In this document: positions 35,496 to 45,442 of the stretch, piece after piece | Layout of the letters: every line of letters begins with the position of its first letter | How positions within the stretch are numbered: the first letter of the stretch is position 1 | NCBI RefSeq assembly: GCF_900115545.1 | Contig: NZ_FOWV01000005.1 | Coordinates: forward strand, 474,170 to 538,169 | Direction: 5' to 3' | From: Ralstonia sp. NFACC01 | Lineage (GTDB): Bacteria; Pseudomonadota; Gammaproteobacteria; Burkholderiales; Burkholderiaceae | DNA length: 64,000 nucleotides | Position numbers and translations under genes: made by a program | Notes under the pieces: model-generated | Databases searched by the model: none | Told to the model about the DNA's origin: nothing | What the model saw: the letters and a program-made list of their open reading frames with translations, nothing else

Positions 35496-36359
35496 GTGCG
35501 CGTCGAACGCTTCGACGATGCAATCGAGCAAGGCCCGCACGCGTGCGGTCTTGTGCAGATCGGCGTGCGTGACGAGCCAGACGTCCTGCATGCTCCGGCG
35601 GTTTGGCAGCACGCGCACCAGTTGTGGATACGCTTGCGCGCGGCGGCAAACCAGTTCGGTGATCCCAATGCCTGCGGCCACCGCCTCGAACAGCGCCAGC
35701 GCCGAGTTGCTCTGCAAGACGACGCGCCCGCGCGTAATGGGCTCTCCGCAAAGGTCTTCCCACATCCACGGCACTTCGTTGCGCGGATAAAGCACCAGGT
35801 CGTGCCCCGCAAAGGCCGTCCCTTCCTCCGGCTCGCCGCGGGCCGCAACGTAGCTGCGGCTCGCATAGATGCCGGTTTCCATTTGTCCGATGCGCCGCGC
35901 GATGAGGTCCGGCGAATCCGGCCGCAGCGTGCGCACGGCCACATCGGCTTCGCGCTTGGTCAGGTTGGCAATGCTCTTGGACGCTATGCAGACGACGTCG
36001 ATGCCAGGATGCCGGTGCCGCAGCGTCGCAATAGCCGGCAACACAAAGGTGGCCGCCATGGTGTCGGTCGTGGCCAGGCGTATCGTGCCGGCGAGTTGCT
36101 CGTCGATGCCGGCCACGCGGCGCTCGATGGTGTGTGCCGCCTGCTCCATCGCTTCGGCCGGGCCGATCAGCGCTTCGCCGGCAGGTGTGAGCACCAGTGC
36201 GGTCGACGTGCGCAGGAAGAGCTTGGCCGATAGCTCGTCTTCCAGCGCGGCGATGCGGCGGCCCACCGTGGCCTGATCCACGCCCAGGCGCTGTGCCGCA
36301 CCGCGCAGCGTGCAGGTGCGCGCCACGGCCAGGAAGAAGCGTCCGTTGTCCCAGTTCAC
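35475..36359 (-). CDS. LysR-family transcriptional regulator
   Basis: This 294-residue regulator has an N-terminal winged helix-turn-helix (TLRGAAQRLGVDQATVGRRI) and a C-terminal two-lobed effector domain starting near GTIRLATTDTMA. The GTG at 36359 has GGAG six bases upstream and gives the family's normal length; the longer ATG form at 36434 would start inside the control region. It diverges from the MFS exporter gene and probably controls it and itself. The effector is unknown. Confidence 0.88.
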   Translation of the reverse strand: MNWDNGRFFLAVARTCTLRGAAQRLGVDQATVGRRIAALEDELSAKLFLRTSTALVLTPAGEALIGPAEAMEQAAHTIERRVAGIDEQLAGTIRLATTDTMAATFVLPAIATLRHRHPGIDVVCIASKSIANLTKREADVAVRTLRPDSPDLIARRIGQMETGIYASRSYVAARGEPEEGTAFAGHDLVLYPRNEVPWMWEDLCGEPITRGRVVLQSNSALALFEAVAAGIGITELVCRRAQAYPQLVRVLPNRRSMQDVWLVTHADLHKTARVRALLDCIVEAFDAHKKTATP

Positions 36360-36389
36360 ATCGGGCTCCGAATATTTGTAGATGAGTGA

Positions 36390-36424
36390 TGCAAATTTGC
36401 AGCGTTGCAATGCAAAAACGCTGC
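36390..36424. promoter_or_regulatory. Divergent LysR/MFS control region with two inverted repeats
   Basis: TGCAAATTTGCA (36390-36401) is a perfect 12-base palindrome. Overlapping it, GCAGCGTT (36399-36406) and AACGCTGC (36417-36424) form a second dyad. Both lie in the 100-base gap between the divergent genes and are candidate LysR-type operators. Confidence 0.5.
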
Positions 36425-36460
36425 TTTTTTGCATGCGTTCTCCAGACTACACTTGGCTGC

Positions 36461-37912
36461 ATGAAATTGCCAAACGGTTCCGCCATGTCTTCATGCCACG
36501 CCAATACCTTGGGCGCCGGTCCCCGAGCTGACTTGCAACCCGATCTCAGCCGGTGGCGCCGCAACGCCACGCTGGGCATTCTCACGTCGGGTGTGTTCAT
36601 GGCGGTGCTCGATACGACCGTGGTCAACGTGGCGCTCATCGCTATGCGCGACAGCCTGCACAGCAGCGTCGCAGAACTCGCCTGGATTGTTGACGCTTAC
36701 ACGCTGGCCTTTGCCGCGTTCATCCTCACAGGCGGTTTGCTGAGCGACCGCATTGGCGCTCGCACCGTGTTCATGGCGGGGATGGCGGTGTTCATCGTGG
36801 CCTCCGCCGGCTGTGGGCTGGCGCCTTCAGTGACCACGCTGATTGCCGCGCGCATCCTGCAGGGCGTGGGCGCGGCGATGTTTCTGCCGAGTTCGCTATC
36901 GCTCATTCGCAGCACGTTTGAAGACCCCCGTGAGCGGGCCTGGGCCATTGGCCTGTGGGGTGCAATCGTCGCGACAGCCGCGGCCGTGGGCCCTGCGCTG
37001 GGTGGCGTCCTGGTTGACTCATATGGCTGGCGCAGTGCCTTCCTGATCAACGTGCCGCTGGGCGTGGTCGGCATGCTGGGCACGTGGGTCATCGTGCGTC
37101 ACGTGCAGCCTGCACGCGCCAAGCCGTTCGACTGGGCGGGGCAGGTGACGAGCGCGGTGATGCTCGCAGCGCTGTGTTTTGCCGCGATTGAATGGCCGGT
37201 GCGCGGCGCGCAATCGCCGTGGGTGTGGGGTACCGCGCTGTTGACGGTGGTGGCCGGGGTGCTGTTCGTCTTGGCCGAACGCCGGGCGCGGGCACCGCTG
37301 GTGCCGCTGGCCTGGCTGGGGCATCGCACGCTGGGCGCGGTCAACGGCGTGGGGTTTCTGCTGAACTTCGGCTATTACGGCGCGTTGTTCGTGCTAAGCC
37401 TGCATTTACAAAATGTCGAACAGCTGAGCGCACGCCAGACCGGCCTGGTCATGCTGCCAATGGCGGTGAGCCTGTCGGCGGGCAACATCTTCGCGGGCAA
37501 GCTGATGGCACATTTTTCTACGCCGACGATGATGCTGAGTGGTCTCTTGATCGGCGCTGCGGGTTTGCTGGCAACGTCGGCTGCGCTGACGGGCCATGTG
37601 CACATCTGGGTGGTCAGTGCAACGATGATGGCTTACGGCGGCGGTACCGCGCTGGCGATTGCGCCCATGACGTCGACCATCCTGTCTGCGGCACCGGGCG
37701 AATTGGCCGGCACGGCGTCGGGCTTGCTCAACGCCGCCCGGCAGACGGGCAGTTTGCTGGGCGTCGCAGCGGCGGGCGCGGTCGTTACGGTGGTGCCCGG
37801 TCTGGCGCATGCCTCGCCGCTGGTGTTTGGCCTGATGACGCTGTCGTACGCCGGCGCGATGGCGATGGCGTGGATCAGCCGTCGCCCGGCCGCCACCGCG
37901 CTGGTTGCCTGA
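36461..37912 (+). CDS. MFS drug exporter, DHA2 (EmrB/QacA-like) family
   Basis: This roughly 483-residue inner-membrane proton antiporter appears to have 14 membrane helices. Family signs are VFMAVLDTTVVNVAL in helix 1 (motif D1), LSDRIGARTVFMAG (motif A) and the helix 5 block AAVGPALGGVLVDSYGWRSAFLINVPLG (key residues G-P-x-x-G-G and W-R-x-x-F-x-x-N-x-P). The ATG at 36461 is used; 36485 is an alternative. Its stop abuts the stop of the convergent ppc gene with no gap. The divergent LysR gene is its likely regulator; the substrate is unknown. Confidence 0.86.
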   Translation: MKLPNGSAMSSCHANTLGAGPRADLQPDLSRWRRNATLGILTSGVFMAVLDTTVVNVALIAMRDSLHSSVAELAWIVDAYTLAFAAFILTGGLLSDRIGARTVFMAGMAVFIVASAGCGLAPSVTTLIAARILQGVGAAMFLPSSLSLIRSTFEDPRERAWAIGLWGAIVATAAAVGPALGGVLVDSYGWRSAFLINVPLGVVGMLGTWVIVRHVQPARAKPFDWAGQVTSAVMLAALCFAAIEWPVRGAQSPWVWGTALLTVVAGVLFVLAERRARAPLVPLAWLGHRTLGAVNGVGFLLNFGYYGALFVLSLHLQNVEQLSARQTGLVMLPMAVSLSAGNIFAGKLMAHFSTPTMMLSGLLIGAAGLLATSAALTGHVHIWVVSATMMAYGGGTALAIAPMTSTILSAAPGELAGTASGLLNAARQTGSLLGVAAAGAVVTVVPGLAHASPLVFGLMTLSYAGAMAMAWISRRPAATALVA

Positions 37913-40900
37913 TCAGCCGCTATTGCGAAGGCCTGCAGCAATCCCGTTGATCGACAGATGGATGCCGCGTCGCACGCGCGCATCGTCACTGCCGGCCTTG
38001 CCCGAGCGGAAGCGCTTGAGCAGTTCGACCTGCAGGTGATTCAGCGGGTCGAGATACGGGAAGCGGTTCTTGATGGAACGCGCCAGCAGCGGGTTGTCGG
38101 CCAGGCGCTCCGACTGCCCCGTGATGGCGGCCAGCATCTGCTCGGTCAATGTGAACTCCGCCGAGATGCGCGAGAACACCGCGTTACGCAGTTTGCGGTC
38201 GTCGCAGAGCTGCGCGTAGCGCGAGGCCACGTTCAGATCGGCCTTGGACAGCACCATGTCCATGTTCGAGAGCAGGTTCGCAAAGAACGGCCACTGCTTG
38301 TGCATGCGCTTGAGCGTGGCCAGGCGCGCGGCGCGGGCCTTGGCGTTGCCCGCATCGTCGAGCCAGCGCTGCACCGCGCTGCCGAAGCCGAACCAGCCCG
38401 GCAGCAGCAGACGGCATTGGCCCCACGAGAAGCCCCACGGAATCGCGCGCAGGTCTTCAATGCGGCGGTGTTTCTTATCCATCAGCTTGCGCGAGGCCGG
38501 GCGTGAACCCAGGTTCAGATCGGCAATCTCGGTGATCGGCGTGGTGGCGAAGAAGTAATCCTTGAAGCCCGGGGTTTCGTAGACGAGATTGCGGTACGCG
38601 GCAAAGGCGTTGTCCGACAGCGCCTGCATGGCGGCTTCGAAATCTTCCAGGCCCTTCGGACGGTTGCGCGTGGGCAGCAGCGTCGCTTCCAGCGTGGCGG
38701 CGACGATGGTTTCCAGATTGCGCCGGCCGATCTCGGGGTTGGCGAACTTGCTGGAGATGATTTCGCCCTGCTCGGTCAGGCGGATCTGCCCGTTCACCGT
38801 GCCCGGCGGCTGCGACAGGATGGCCTGATAGGTCGGGCCGCCGCCTCGGCCCACCGTGCCGCCGCGGCCGTGGAAGAGGCGCAGGCGCACGCCCTTGCGC
38901 TCGAACAGCTCCACCAGCGCCAACTCGGCCTTGTACAGCTCCCAGTTGGAGGTGAGGAAACCGCCGTCCTTGTTGGAATCCGAATAGCCGAGCATCACTT
39001 CCTGCTCGTTGCCCTGCGCTGCGAGCACGGCATCGAAGCCGGGCAGGGCAAGCAGGTCGCCCATGATCTCGGGGGCGTTGCGCAAGTCCTCAATGGTTTC
39101 GAACAGCGGGATCACCATGACGTCCAGCGCGGCGCTGCCGCTGCCATTGGCGCCCGTGCGGAACATGCCGGCTTCCTTCTGCAGCAGCATCACTTCCAGC
39201 AGGTCGGACAGCGTCTCGGTGTGCGAAATGATGTAGTTGCGCACGATGCGGTTGCCGTAGCGGGCACGCACCTCACGCGCGGCGCGGAAGATGTCGATCT
39301 CCGACGTGGTCTGCTCGCTGTATGCGTGGAACGGCAGCGTCAGCACGCGCGGTTGTTGCAGCTCGCGCAGCAGCAGCGTGCGCTTGTCGGCCTCGGACAT
39401 CGCGGCGTACGCCCCTTCCACGCCCGCTACATTCAGCAGCTCGGCGACGGTCGCTTCGTGCACGTCCGACACCTGCCGCAGGTCGATCGATGACAGGTGG
39501 AAGCCGAACACATCAATTGCGCGCGCCAGCGATGCCAGCCGCGCGTCGGCCAGCACCTCGCCGTGGTGCGCCGCCAGCGAATCGATCACGATCTGGATGT
39601 CGGCGCGCAGTTCCTCTGCGTTGTTGTAAGCCGGAGCGGGCCCGACGGCGTGGCGGCCGGCGTCTTCACCGGTCAGCTCGCGGCAGGTGGCAGCCAGGCG
39701 TGCATACACGCCAATCAGCGCACGGCGGTACGGCTCGTCCACGCGGTGTTCGGAGTGGTCGGGTGAGCGCTCGGCCAGCGCTTGCAGCTCGGCACTCACA
39801 TCCACCAGCGACGTCGACATCGACAGTTCCGCACCCAGCGCGTGGATCTCTTCCAGGTACCACGCGAGGATCACGCTCGCCTGCTTCCGTGCAGCGTCGC
39901 GCAACGTCGTCGCGGTGACGAACGGGTTGCCGTCACGGTCGCCGCCGATCCAGGAGCCCATCTGGAAAAAGGGTGGCAACGGTGCCGGTTCGCCGCGTGC
40001 GCCGCGACGCGGGAAGACCGTCGCGATGTCTTCTTCAAGCTCGCGGTACAGCGCGGGAATTTCGCGCAGGAAGGTGGTTTTGTAATACGACAGCGCGTTC
40101 TCGATCTCGTCCGCCACCATCAGACGCGTGGTGCGCAGCATGCGCGTTTGCCACAGCTTGGTGACATGGGCACGCAGCAGCGCGGTGTTGCGCTCGCGCT
40201 CGCGCGTGGTGAGCGGCGCGTCGCGCTCGGCCAGCAGGCGGGCGATTTCACGTTGTGCGTCGAGCGTGCTCTTGCGCTGCACCTCGGTCGGGTGGGCGGT
40301 CAGCACCGGCACGATCAGCGCGGTTTCGAAGAATCGGCGCAGCACGTCGCCCGACATGCCTTCATCGGCGGCCGACAGCAGCGCGCGCATCAGGCTGCCC
40401 GGCTGCGGCGGCGATCCGGCCAGCGCATGCACGCGGCGGCGGCGATTGTGGTGCTGGTCTTCAGCGATGTTCGCCAGGTGCGAGAAATAGCTGAAGGCGC
40501 GCACCACCGACGTGGTTTGGTCGCGCGAGAGGGTTTTCAGCAGCCGGTCGAGATCCTGCTCGGCCTGGCGGTCGCCGTCGCGGCGGAAGCGCACGGCGGT
40601 CTGGCGGATGGTCTCGACCGTTTCGAAGACGGTGCCGCCTTCCTGGTCACGCAGCACGTCGCCCAGTAGGCGCCCGAGGAAGCGGATGTCTTCCTTCAGC
40701 GGCTGATCCTTGGCCGCGGCGCTGCCCGACGAGCGTCGGGAAGTGGGGCCGAGTGATGCGCCGTTGGCTTCGTCCGCCCCATTGGCCTTGACCACCGGTT
40801 TGGCGGCGAGCTTGGCAGTCTTGACTGCCTTCGAGGTCTTGCTGGTCTTGGCGGGGGCGGCTGAAGCCTTGCGGGCGGGGGTCGCGCGCGAGGAAGCGCG

Positions 40901-40921
40901 GCGCGCGGCGGGCTGCGTCAT
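37913..40921 (-). CDS. ppc: Phosphoenolpyruvate carboxylase with basic N-terminal tail
   Basis: Ppc adds bicarbonate to phosphoenolpyruvate to make oxaloacetate. The 1002-residue protein carries the family catalytic blocks [40 protein letters not shown] and [14 protein letters not shown]. It is about 75 residues longer than usual at the N-terminus. That tail is rich in Lys, Ala, Pro and Ser (for example [17 protein letters not shown]) and resembles a histone-H1-like segment. GGAG eight bases before the ATG supports the long start, and there is no other Met before the core. Confidence 0.95.
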   Translation of the reverse strand: MTQPAARRASSRATPARKASAAPAKTSKTSKAVKTAKLAAKPVVKANGADEANGASLGPTSRRSSGSAAAKDQPLKEDIRFLGRLLGDVLRDQEGGTVFETVETIRQTAVRFRRDGDRQAEQDLDRLLKTLSRDQTTSVVRAFSYFSHLANIAEDQHHNRRRRVHALAGSPPQPGSLMRALLSAADEGMSGDVLRRFFETALIVPVLTAHPTEVQRKSTLDAQREIARLLAERDAPLTTRERERNTALLRAHVTKLWQTRMLRTTRLMVADEIENALSYYKTTFLREIPALYRELEEDIATVFPRRGARGEPAPLPPFFQMGSWIGGDRDGNPFVTATTLRDAARKQASVILAWYLEEIHALGAELSMSTSLVDVSAELQALAERSPDHSEHRVDEPYRRALIGVYARLAATCRELTGEDAGRHAVGPAPAYNNAEELRADIQIVIDSLAAHHGEVLADARLASLARAIDVFGFHLSSIDLRQVSDVHEATVAELLNVAGVEGAYAAMSEADKRTLLLRELQQPRVLTLPFHAYSEQTTSEIDIFRAAREVRARYGNRIVRNYIISHTETLSDLLEVMLLQKEAGMFRTGANGSGSAALDVMVIPLFETIEDLRNAPEIMGDLLALPGFDAVLAAQGNEQEVMLGYSDSNKDGGFLTSNWELYKAELALVELFERKGVRLRLFHGRGGTVGRGGGPTYQAILSQPPGTVNGQIRLTEQGEIISSKFANPEIGRRNLETIVAATLEATLLPTRNRPKGLEDFEAAMQALSDNAFAAYRNLVYETPGFKDYFFATTPITEIADLNLGSRPASRKLMDKKHRRIEDLRAIPWGFSWGQCRLLLPGWFGFGSAVQRWLDDAGNAKARAARLATLKRMHKQWPFFANLLSNMDMVLSKADLNVASRYAQLCDDRKLRNAVFSRISAEFTLTEQMLAAITGQSERLADNPLLARSIKNRFPYLDPLNHLQVELLKRFRSGKAGSDDARVRRGIHLSINGIAAGLRNSG

Positions 40922-41029
40922 GGTGTCTCCTAGATTGGGTAGGTAAGGTGCCTGAACGGCCCTCTTTTCTGCATCACTTCAACGTGATAGCCGGACTGTC
41001 GCGAAAATGCTGCGTGCTACCATTGCCGC

Positions 41030-42046
41030 ATGCCTTCCAACGCCCGCCCGACCTCCCGTCAATCCCAGCTTGCAACGACTCCTGCAGCCCAGGCGCCGAC
41101 CAAGCTGGTCATTGCCTCGCGCGAAAGCCGGCTTGCCCTCTGGCAGGCCGAACACGTGCGTGCTGCATTGCAAAAATACTATCCCGCGTGCGACGTGTCC
41201 ATCCTTGGAATGACCACGCGCGGCGACCAGATTCTCGACCGCTCCCTCGCAAAGGTGGGGGGCAAAGGTTTGTTCGTAAAGGAGCTGGAAGTCGCGCTGG
41301 CCGAGGGGCGCGCCGATCTCGCCGTGCATTCGCTCAAGGATGTGCCGATGGAATTGCCGGAAGGCTATGCGCTTTCGGCCATCCTCGAACGCGAAGACGC
41401 GCGCGACGCCTTTGTTTCCAACGACTACGCCGATCTGGCCTCGCTGCCGTCCGGCGCCGTCGTGGGCACGTCCAGCCTGCGCCGCGAGGCTTCGCTGCGG
41501 GCGCGCTTCCCGCATCTGGTCATCCAGCCTCTGCGGGGCAACCTCGATACGCGCCTCGGCAAGCTCGACCGTGGCGACTACGCCGCCATCATCCTGGCTG
41601 CTGCCGGGCTCAAACGCCTTGGCCTGGCTGATCGTATCCGCTCGACCATCGCGCCGGAAGAATCGCTGCCAGCAGCGGGGCAGGGCGCGCTCGGCATCGA
41701 GATTCGCGCCGATCGTGCAGACGTGCGAGCGTGTCTCGCGCCGCTGCACGATGAGCCCACAGCCCTGGCCGTGACTGCTGAACGCGCTGTTTCGCGCATT
41801 CTGGGCGGTTCCTGCCAGGTGCCACTGGCCTCGTTCGCGCAGTGGTCGGACGCCGGCACGCTGCGCCTGCGCGCCTTTGTCGCTTCGCAGGATGGCACGC
41901 GCAAACTTGCCGCAGATGGCGAGGCCACGCCATCCACGCTGGCCGAAGCCGACGCACTGGGCGTGCACGTCGCCCAGCAGATGCTAACTGGCGGCGCACG
42001 CGACATCCTTGCCATGCTGGGCGCTGGCGCCCCACCCGCTACCTAA
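41030..42046 (+). CDS. hemC: Hydroxymethylbilane synthase (porphobilinogen deaminase)
   Basis: HemC joins four porphobilinogens into hydroxymethylbilane for heme, siroheme and B12. The 338-residue protein has a 24-residue Ser/Thr/Ala-rich extension before the conserved [19 protein letters not shown]. Key motifs are [13 protein letters not shown], the [13 protein letters not shown] block, and GGSCQVPLA with the dipyrromethane-binding Cys262. It is the first gene of the hemC-hemDX-hemY run and diverges from ppc. Confidence 0.95.
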   Translation: MPSNARPTSRQSQLATTPAAQAPTKLVIASRESRLALWQAEHVRAALQKYYPACDVSILGMTTRGDQILDRSLAKVGGKGLFVKELEVALAEGRADLAVHSLKDVPMELPEGYALSAILEREDARDAFVSNDYADLASLPSGAVVGTSSLRREASLRARFPHLVIQPLRGNLDTRLGKLDRGDYAAIILAAAGLKRLGLADRIRSTIAPEESLPAAGQGALGIEIRADRADVRACLAPLHDEPTALAVTAERAVSRILGGSCQVPLASFAQWSDAGTLRLRAFVASQDGTRKLAADGEATPSTLAEADALGVHVAQQMLTGGARDILAMLGAGAPPAT

Positions 42047-42061
42047 CTCCCACGGCTCGCC

Positions 42062-44200
42062 ATGGACGACCACTTGCCACCGCGCTTGTCACCATCGTCG
42101 CCCGCATCCAGCACGCCGCCTGCTCAACCGGCAACCCCGCCCGTGGTGGTGGTTACGCGTCCGCGCGCGCAGGCGCCCATGCTGGTGGCGGCGCTTGAGC
42201 GCCACGGCCTGCGCACGCACCAGTTTCCGCTGCTCGACATTGCGCCGACGCCCAATCTCGACGACTTGCGCGCCGCGTTGGGCGATCCTTCGCGCTATGT
42301 GCTGGTCGTGTTCGTCAGCCCTAACGCCGTGCAGCAGGCGTTTGCCGCCATGCCGGAAGGCTTCCGCTGGCCGCAGGAAGTGCCTGTAGCGGTGGTGGGC
42401 CCCGCGAGCGCACTGGCGCTCGCCCAGCACGGCGTTGCGCCGCCCGCGCACCGTGTGATCCAGCCTGACACGCATGCCGACGACGCTCGCCAGGATTCCG
42501 AAGCGCTGTACGCGAGGCTGGATGTGCCGTCGTTGAGCGGTCGTGAAGTTCTGATCGTGCGCGGCAATGGCGGCCGCGAATGGCTGGCCGATCAACTGCG
42601 CGAAGCCGGCGCATCGGTCCGTACGGTGGAGGCGTATCGCCGCAGCGTCCCGGTGCCCGATGCTGCTGCGTGGCTCGCGTTGCGTGCCGTGCTTCCGGCC
42701 CGCCATGCCTGGACGCTCACCAGTTCGGAAGCTGTCCGCAATCTCGATGAGCTGGCCCGCGCCAATCTGTCGCCCGCCGATCTCGACACGCTGCACGGCG
42801 CGCCGTGCTTTGCTTCGCATGCCCGCATCGTCGAACAGGCCAAATCGCTGGGCTTTCGCGACGTGACGCTCACTGGCGCCGGCGACGACCGGCTGCTCGC
42901 CAGCGTGCTCGCCTGGGCCGGGCCGGTATCGGCGCCCGAGCATGCCCCGGCAGCGGTGTCGGCTGAATCAAAATCGTCTACTTCTTCTTCGACTGTGACG
43001 CAGACTCCCGTTCCCTTGGCGGCTCCCGCTTCTGCCCCCGCTTCGACACCAGCGCCCGCATCCGCGGCAACCAAGCCGAGCCCGGCCCCTGCGCCTGCTG
43101 CTCCGCCGGCTGCGTTTGCGCCCACCATGACGGTCAACCAAGCGCAACGCCGTGGCGGTTGGGTGATCTGGGTGGTGCTGGTTGCGGTCGTGGCAGCGGT
43201 GGCCGCGCTGCAGGTGCGCAATGAGCGCCTCGCACGCGAGATCCGTCAGCATGCCCAGACAAATGAAGCGCTGGCGCAGGAGATGCGCGTGCTGTCCCGT
43301 GCAGACCAGGATTCGGTTTCCCAACTGCAACAGAAGTTCGGGGCGCTGGACGCCCGCACCGCTGAAACGCGCGATCGCCAAGCCGCGCTGGAGCAGGCCA
43401 ACCAAGACCTTCTGCGCAACCGTGATGACTGGCAGCGCGCCGAGATTCAGCGCTCGCTGGAGGTCACGGCCGAGCAATTGCAACTGACCGGTAATGTCGC
43501 CGGTGCGCTGGCTGCGCTGCAAACGGTCGATGCACGCCTGGCCACGCTCGACAAGCCGCAGTTCAACGCCGTGCGCCGGGCGGTATCGCGCGACATGGCC
43601 AAGCTCAAGGCGATGCCGTCGTTTGATCTGGCGGGTGCGACGCTGCGGCTGGATGACGCAATCAACGCTGTCGACACGCTGCCGCTCATCTCGTCGGCCC
43701 AGCCGCTGGAGGCGGAACAGGCTGCGCAGGCGCCGCATGCGGCCGCGAAACCCACGAAGAATGCCAAGGCGCACGCTGCGGCCGCGTCGGCGCCGGTTGC
43801 GGCGACGCCCCCAAACGCCGGATGGTCGGTGGGTGTGCGCGCCTGGTGGGCCCGCCTGTGGAACGACGTTCGCGACGAGCTCGGCCAGATCGTACAGGTG
43901 CGCCGCGTCGATCAGACCGAAGCGCTGCTGCTATCTTCCGACCAAGCGTGGTTCCTGCGCGAAAACCTCAAGCTGCGCTTGATGAATGCGCGCCTGGCAT
44001 TGCTCTCGCGCAATGACGCTGTGTTCCGTGCCGACCTGGGGCGCGCCGATACGCTGCTCGCACGCTACTTCGATACGCAGTCTTCGCGCGTGACCACGGT
44101 GCAGAATCAACTGTCTCAGGTGCGCGCGACGGCCGGCACGCTGCAGGTGCCGACGCTGGCTGACAGCCTTGCCGCCGTGCGCGGTTCGGGCAAGGAGTGA
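42062..44200 (+). CDS. hemDX: Fused uroporphyrinogen-III synthase and HemX membrane protein
   Basis: This 712-residue fusion has two parts. Residues about 25-290 are HemD, which cyclises hydroxymethylbilane to uroporphyrinogen III; blocks VVVTRPRAQAPMLVAAL, VFVSPNAVQQAF and LTSSEAVRNL are visible. A Pro/Ala/Ser-rich linker follows. From about residue 360 it is HemX: one membrane helix (GGWVIWVVLVAVVAAVAALQV), a coiled coil and a periplasmic domain of unknown function. The gene starts 15 bases after hemC and ends three bases before the hemY ATG. In E. coli the two proteins are separate. Confidence 0.9.
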   Translation: MDDHLPPRLSPSSPASSTPPAQPATPPVVVVTRPRAQAPMLVAALERHGLRTHQFPLLDIAPTPNLDDLRAALGDPSRYVLVVFVSPNAVQQAFAAMPEGFRWPQEVPVAVVGPASALALAQHGVAPPAHRVIQPDTHADDARQDSEALYARLDVPSLSGREVLIVRGNGGREWLADQLREAGASVRTVEAYRRSVPVPDAAAWLALRAVLPARHAWTLTSSEAVRNLDELARANLSPADLDTLHGAPCFASHARIVEQAKSLGFRDVTLTGAGDDRLLASVLAWAGPVSAPEHAPAAVSAESKSSTSSSTVTQTPVPLAAPASAPASTPAPASAATKPSPAPAPAAPPAAFAPTMTVNQAQRRGGWVIWVVLVAVVAAVAALQVRNERLAREIRQHAQTNEALAQEMRVLSRADQDSVSQLQQKFGALDARTAETRDRQAALEQANQDLLRNRDDWQRAEIQRSLEVTAEQLQLTGNVAGALAALQTVDARLATLDKPQFNAVRRAVSRDMAKLKAMPSFDLAGATLRLDDAINAVDTLPLISSAQPLEAEQAAQAPHAAAKPTKNAKAHAAAASAPVAATPPNAGWSVGVRAWWARLWNDVRDELGQIVQVRRVDQTEALLLSSDQAWFLRENLKLRLMNARLALLSRNDAVFRADLGRADTLLARYFDTQSSRVTTVQNQLSQVRATAGTLQVPTLADSLAAVRGSGKE

Positions 44201-44202
44201 GC

Positions 44203-45396
44203 ATGCGCTGGGTATTCTGGGTCGCGCTCCTGTTTGCCGCCGCCGTTGGGCTGGCGCTGTTCACTGAACTTAACCTGAGCAACGTCGTGCTGTTCTACCC
44301 GCCGTACCGGGTCGAGATGTCGCTCAATTTCGTGCTGGCTGCGCTGCTGGCGACGTTCGTGGTGCTGCATCTTGTGATGCGCCTTTTCCACCACGTGGCC
44401 GGCATGCCGGCGCGTGCTGCGGCGTATCGCGAGCGCAACCGCATCCTGAAGGCATCGGCCGCGTTGCGCGAAGCGATGGAAAGCCTGTTTGCCGGCCGCT
44501 TCGGCCATGCGGAACGCCAGGCGCGCGAAGCCCAGGCCTGGGAGCCGCAGCGTGAGACGGCCGCGCTGATCGGCGCCCGTGCCGCACACCGCATGCAGGA
44601 AACCGAGCGCCGCGACGCCTGGATGGCCGAAGTGTCTTCGCCCGATCGTGAGCAGGCGAAACTCGTGTCGATGGCCGAGTTGCTGGTCGACGCCCGCGAT
44701 GCGGAAGGTGCGCTGGAGAAGATCGCGCAACTGCAATCGCAGGGCTCGCGGCAGATTCAGGCGCAACGCATTGCCCTGCGTGCGCATCAGCATCTGAAGA
44801 ACTGGAGCGAGGTGTTGCGCCTCACGCGTGCCCTGGAAAAGCGCAACGCCATCCATTCCGTGCTGGCGGCGCGTCTTAAGCAGATGGCGTGCGAAACGTT
44901 GCTGGCCGAGCGCCGTCACGATGCCGATGCGCTGAACGGTTTCTGGCGTGAGTTGACCACGGAAGAACGCCGCTCGCCGCGCATTGCTTCACAGGCAGCG
45001 CTGTATTTCGCGCAACTTGGTCGCACCGATGACGCCAAGCGCATCGTTGAAGACGGCCTGAAGACGCATTGGGATAGCCGCCTGATCCGCCGCTACGCCG
45101 ATTGCGCAGTGCCGGGCAAGGCCCTGCCGTTGATCCAGCAGGCCGAGAAATGGCTCGCCCAGCATCCGGTGGATGCCGACCTGTTCTACACGCTCGGCAT
45201 GCTGTGCTTCAAGGAACAGCTCTGGGGCAAGGCGCAGTCGAACCTGGAGTCGGCATTGAAGTACGCCGATGCCGAGCACTCCGGCAACCTGCGTGCCCAT
45301 GCGCATCTGGCGCTTGCACAGATGTTCGAGCAGACGGAGCGTATGGAGGACGCGCAGCGCCACTACCGGCAAAGCGCATTGCTTGCCGTGAAATGA
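44203..45396 (+). CDS. hemY: HemY, heme-operon inner-membrane TPR protein
   Basis: This 397-residue protein has two N-terminal membrane helices (residues about 1-20 and 43-60) and a long helical, TPR-like region ending with a clear repeat near VDADLFYTLGMLCFKEQLWG. It is the HemY of the proteobacterial hem operon, not the protoporphyrinogen oxidase of the same name. AAGGAG five bases before the ATG at 44203 is better than the GTG at 44197 that overlaps the hemDX stop. Its exact function is not established. Confidence 0.88.
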   Translation: MRWVFWVALLFAAAVGLALFTELNLSNVVLFYPPYRVEMSLNFVLAALLATFVVLHLVMRLFHHVAGMPARAAAYRERNRILKASAALREAMESLFAGRFGHAERQAREAQAWEPQRETAALIGARAAHRMQETERRDAWMAEVSSPDREQAKLVSMAELLVDARDAEGALEKIAQLQSQGSRQIQAQRIALRAHQHLKNWSEVLRLTRALEKRNAIHSVLAARLKQMACETLLAERRHDADALNGFWRELTTEERRSPRIASQAALYFAQLGRTDDAKRIVEDGLKTHWDSRLIRRYADCAVPGKALPLIQQAEKWLAQHPVDADLFYTLGMLCFKEQLWGKAQSNLESALKYADAEHSGNLRAHAHLALAQMFEQTERMEDAQRHYRQSALLAVK

Positions 45397-45398
45397 AA

Positions 45399-45426
45399 AA
45401 GGCCGGGATGATCCCGGCCTTTTTTC
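45399..45426. terminator. Bidirectional Rho-independent terminator
   Basis: The stem AAGGCCGGGAT with its complement is flanked by A residues on the left and T residues on the right. It starts two bases after the hemY stop and faces the convergent MFS gene. Confidence 0.85.
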
Positions 45427-45442
45427 TTGGCGGTGACGGCAC

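Noticed and set aside
44203..45396. Protoporphyrinogen oxidase because of the name HemY
   Set aside because: The protein has two membrane helices and TPR-like repeats and no FAD-binding motif; it is the unrelated proteobacterial HemY.
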